NCBI GenBank assembly: GCA_014729055.1
Contig: WJKO01000424.1
Span: 1-16,047, forward strand
Reading direction: 5' to 3'
Source: Promethearchaeota archaeon
Lineage (GTDB): Archaea > Asgardarchaeota > Lokiarchaeia > Sigyniarchaeales > Promethearchaeaceae
DNA length: 16,047 bases
Shown here: in pieces, positions 15,133 through 16,047 of the stretch
Layout of the letters: the number at the start of each line of letters is the position of its first letter
Numbering within the stretch: the stretch's first letter is position 1
Made by a program: the position numbers and the translations under genes
Notes under the pieces: generated by a model
The model's database searches: none
Seen by the model: the letters and a program-made list of their open reading frames with translations, nothing else
What the model was told of the DNA's origin: nothing

Positions 15133-15156
15133 TGTCGATCAGACCATAGATAACCG

Positions 15157-15167
15157 TATTTTTAAAA
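15157..15167 (-). promoter_or_regulatory. TATA box of the DUF4430-like gene
   Basis: The minus strand reads TTTTTAAAAAT about 25-35 bp before ATG 15132, the spacing expected for a leaderless or nearly leaderless archaeal transcript. Confidence 0.4.
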
Positions 15168-15199
15168 AAAAAATAAAAATTGCGTATGAAAATTAGTTT

Positions 15200-15946
15200 T
15201 TACTTGTTTATTTTCTTTCGCATAGAAAACACTAATGTTACTAGTCCTATAATGCTAAAGATCGCAAATGCCCAAGGTTCAAAGGCGGGAATTCCTTCGT
15301 ATAATTCTATTGTCATCCAAAAGTAATTAAATTCCGTTTCTGCTTGAAGTAAAATACCCGTTTCCGTGCTATATTTTAAGACTGTTTTCTGATTTCCTGC
15401 AGTGAGTTGTTCAAACGTATAGGTTACGGTTTTTGCCTCCGTATCGTTGGCAATATTTACCGAAGCGGTGCACCAACCCAAATCAGATTGTGCATGTGCT
15501 TCCAATGCCCGAGCTTCCATATCTGTTGTTGGTAGCCAAAATCCGTAATAGAAACTACCCCACCCTAAAATCAACACATAAGCCATTTCGTAGTTTGTTA
15601 TGTTTTCTAACTCAAAATTATTGATCTTAATATCTCCATATAGTTCTTCATCGTAGAATTCTCCCAATGCGACTTGAAAGATTTTTCCTTTAGAAGCGTT
15701 TGCATATCCCCGTTTGTAATTTTCATAGGTTCCCATGTCAAAATAATTCCACTCGATAAATAAGCCATCTATATAAGCAGTTTCATTCATATCCCTTATT
15801 TTGTATTTCAAGAGTCCCGGATATTCTTGATAATAAGCTGTGGGTATCGTACCATCGGGGGCTGCCGTGACATTACAGATTGCCATGCTCATCAAAATGA
15901 ATAGAATACTTGAACTTATCACTGTTCTTCTTAATTTTAATTTCAT
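15200..15946 (-). CDS. Secreted surface protein with C-terminal membrane anchor
   Basis: A 248-residue protein of a type I do not recognise by name. A signal peptide is clear: basic LKLRR, hydrophobic 9-22, likely cut after the Ala28-Ala29 region. The outside part (30-218) is rich in Tyr, Trp and Gly, probably beta-sheet, with five N-glycosylation sequons (N25, N54, N83, N115, N167). The segment TVTYTFEQLTAGNQ...YSTETGILLQAE (174-203) resembles a strand-turn-strand unit common in archaeal surface proteins. The end, IPAFEPWAFAIFSIIG followed by LVTLVFSMRKKINK (219-248), is a proline-aromatic motif, one helix and a basic tail, like archaeal CTERM sorting signals. It stands next to the DUF4430-like gene on the same strand, 67 bp upstream. 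Role unknown. Confidence 0.78.
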   Translation of the reverse strand: MKLKLRRTVISSSILFILMSMAICNVTAAPDGTIPTAYYQEYPGLLKYKIRDMNETAYIDGLFIEWNYFDMGTYENYKRGYANASKGKIFQVALGEFYDEELYGDIKINNFELENITNYEMAYVLILGWGSFYYGFWLPTTDMEARALEAHAQSDLGWCTASVNIANDTEAKTVTYTFEQLTAGNQKTVLKYSTETGILLQAETEFNYFWMTIELYEGIPAFEPWAFAIFSIIGLVTLVFSMRKKINK

Positions 15947-15967
15947 ATCAATATCATCTTTTTTATA

Positions 15968-16004
15968 TAGGAAAGTTGTCCTATGATGTAGACTAACTTT
16001 CCTA
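15968..16004. promoter_or_regulatory. 10-bp perfect inverted repeat in the promoter of the surface protein gene
   Basis: TAGGAAAGTT (15968-15977) and AACTTTCCTA (15995-16004) are exact inverted copies with a 17-base spacer. On the minus strand a TATA-like ATTTAAAAAG lies at about 16006-16016, so the predicted transcription start (~15985) falls between the arms. This is the layout of an operator; a 5'-leader hairpin is the alternative. Confidence 0.5.
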
Positions 16005-16047
16005 CCTTTTTAAATATTTTTTAATATTACAAAAATAGAAGCTAAAG

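Noticed and set aside
1..16047. CRISPR arrays, insertion sequences, tRNA or rRNA genes
   Set aside because: No regularly spaced direct repeats, transposase frames, cloverleaf sequences or rRNA-like stretches were seen on either strand.

Overview
The window reads as archaeal chromosome, AT-rich and densely coded. Two genes anchor this: a clear CDP-archaeol synthase (archaeal ether-lipid pathway) and a 2-amino-3,7-dideoxy-D-threo-hept-6-ulosonate synthase (archaeal route into the shikimate pathway). Promoters look archaeal (TTTAAATA-type TATA boxes 25-30 bp before starts, short leaders). The membrane and surface proteins, together with an isoprenylcysteine-methyltransferase-like protein, resemble gene content I associate with Asgard (Lokiarchaeia-like) archaea; that finer placement is inference.

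Layout. Left (1-2469, minus strand): the 5' part of a subtilisin-family protease cut by the window edge, ADH synthase, and a seven-helix membrane protein. 2597-4838 (plus): a two-gene operon of a polysaccharide-deacetylase-like barrel protein and a ten-cysteine membrane protein. 4975-8014 (minus): CDP-archaeol synthase, then a MoxR-type AAA+ ATPase with a downstream von Willebrand A (VWA) protein. The VWA gene's obvious coding frame runs back into the ATPase without any normal start codon. 8148-11258 (plus): an ICMT/PEMT-like membrane methyltransferase, then a translationally coupled pair of a GCS2-family gamma-glutamyl ligase and a class I glutamine amidotransferase, likely working on a gamma-glutamyl metabolite. 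Right end (14686-15946, minus): two small secreted or membrane-anchored proteins.

The most striking region is 11276-14627. A TATA box is followed by a ~210-nt non-coding stretch able to form four hairpins closed by an 8-bp terminal helix and ending in a T8 run. About 30-40 bp later begins a ~1015-residue protein joining three parts: an N-terminal SIR2-like NAD-consuming domain with its active-site residues intact, a TPR-like helical middle, and a C-terminal domain that aligns convincingly with archaeal ribosomal protein uS2. SIR2-TPR architecture is typical of anti-viral effector proteins; I know of no described case with a ribosomal protein as the sensor or anchor module. The structured RNA plus the SIR2-TPR-uS2 protein is my best candidate for an undescribed system: an NADase effector that may watch, or dock on, the small ribosomal subunit.
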